Below, in pieces: positions 5,521 through 5,621 of a DNA stretch of 5,621 nucleotides. The stretch is from contig QGUY01000261.1 of assembly GCA_003242315.1 (NCBI GenBank), positions 1 through 5,621 on the forward strand, written 5' to 3'. Below the pieces are notes generated by a model. It did not search any database and had not been told where the DNA came from. It was given only the letters and a program-made list of their open reading frames with translations. The first letter of the stretch is position 1. Each line of letters starts with the position of its first letter. Made by a program: the position numbers and the translations under genes. The stretch is from Bacteroidota bacterium (GTDB taxonomy: Bacteria > Bacteroidota > Bacteroidia > Cytophagales > Cyclobacteriaceae).

Positions 5521-5621
5521 ATGCAAAACGGTCTTGCGCTGGAGCACTACGTCGTGCTGAGTATGGCCCTGTTTGCCGCAGGTGTACTGGGTGTGCTGTT
5601 CAGAAGAAACGCATCAATAAT
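5521..5621 (+). CDS. nuoK: NADH-quinone oxidoreductase subunit K, N-terminal part (3' end outside window)
   Basis: This is the first 33 complete codons of the ND4L-type subunit, a small three-helix membrane protein of the proton-pumping arm, normally about 100 residues. The translation begins M-Q-N-G-L-A-L-E-H-Y-V-V-L-S and continues through a hydrophobic first helix to F-R-R-N-A-S-I. The L-E-H-Y near the start and the R-R-N-A after helix 1 are typical of NuoK. The conserved Glu residues of helices 2 and 3 lie beyond the window. Two in-frame ATGs are possible. The one at 5521 (4 bases after nuoJ) gives the usual short leader. The one at 5506 would add M-N-S-S-L and overlap nuoJ by 11 bases; an in-frame TAG at 5500-5502 excludes anything earlier. 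I prefer 5521 by leader length, but 5506 cannot be excluded. Confidence 0.9.
   Translation, partial: MQNGLALEHYVVLSMALFAAGVLGVLFRRNASI

Overview
The window is an internal stretch of a type I (complex I) NADH:quinone oxidoreductase operon. All genes lie on the + strand and are packed head to tail: the 3' end of nuoD, then complete nuoE, nuoF, a short nuoG, nuoH, nuoI and nuoJ, and the 5' end of nuoK. The order D-E-F-G-H-I-J-K is the classical bacterial nuo order, so nuoA, nuoB and nuoC are expected upstream and nuoL, nuoM and nuoN downstream, but neither flank is visible.

The source is most likely a member of the Bacteroidota, probably near Chitinophagaceae/Sphingobacteriia. This is inferred from four things: a NuoG of only 335 residues without the large molybdopterin-like domain, the absence of a convincing Shine-Dalgarno sequence before any gene, the style of the NuoI and NuoD sequences, and the short AC-rich and GCAGTA-type repeats in the single real intergenic gap. 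It is recalled family resemblance, not a database result.

Layout: bases 2-349 are the end of nuoD (quinone-site subunit). Bases 350-439 are a 90-base gap with short repeats and no recognisable promoter or terminator. Bases 440-3339 hold nuoE, nuoF and nuoG, which form the NADH-oxidising N-module with the FMN site and clusters N1a, N3, N1b, N4 and N5. Bases 3336-4382 (nuoH) encode the membrane subunit that builds the quinone tunnel with NuoB and NuoD. Bases 4379-4948 (nuoI) encode the two-[4Fe-4S] ferredoxin-like subunit that carries electrons toward NuoB. Bases 4956-5516 (nuoJ) and 5521 to the end (nuoK) encode small membrane subunits of the proton-pumping arm.

Electron flow through the encoded parts is NADH to FMN (NuoF), then through the NuoF, NuoG and NuoI clusters to the NuoB/NuoD/NuoH quinone site, with NuoJ and NuoK linking this to proton translocation. 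Three junctions (nuoE/F, nuoG/H, nuoH/I) are 4-base ATGA overlaps, which points to one transcript and coupled translation.

I found no new system here: this is a conserved respiratory operon. The points worth a second look are the truncated NuoG with a rearranged cysteine set at the N7 position, the altered C-terminus of NuoD, and the repeat-bearing nuoD-nuoE gap.
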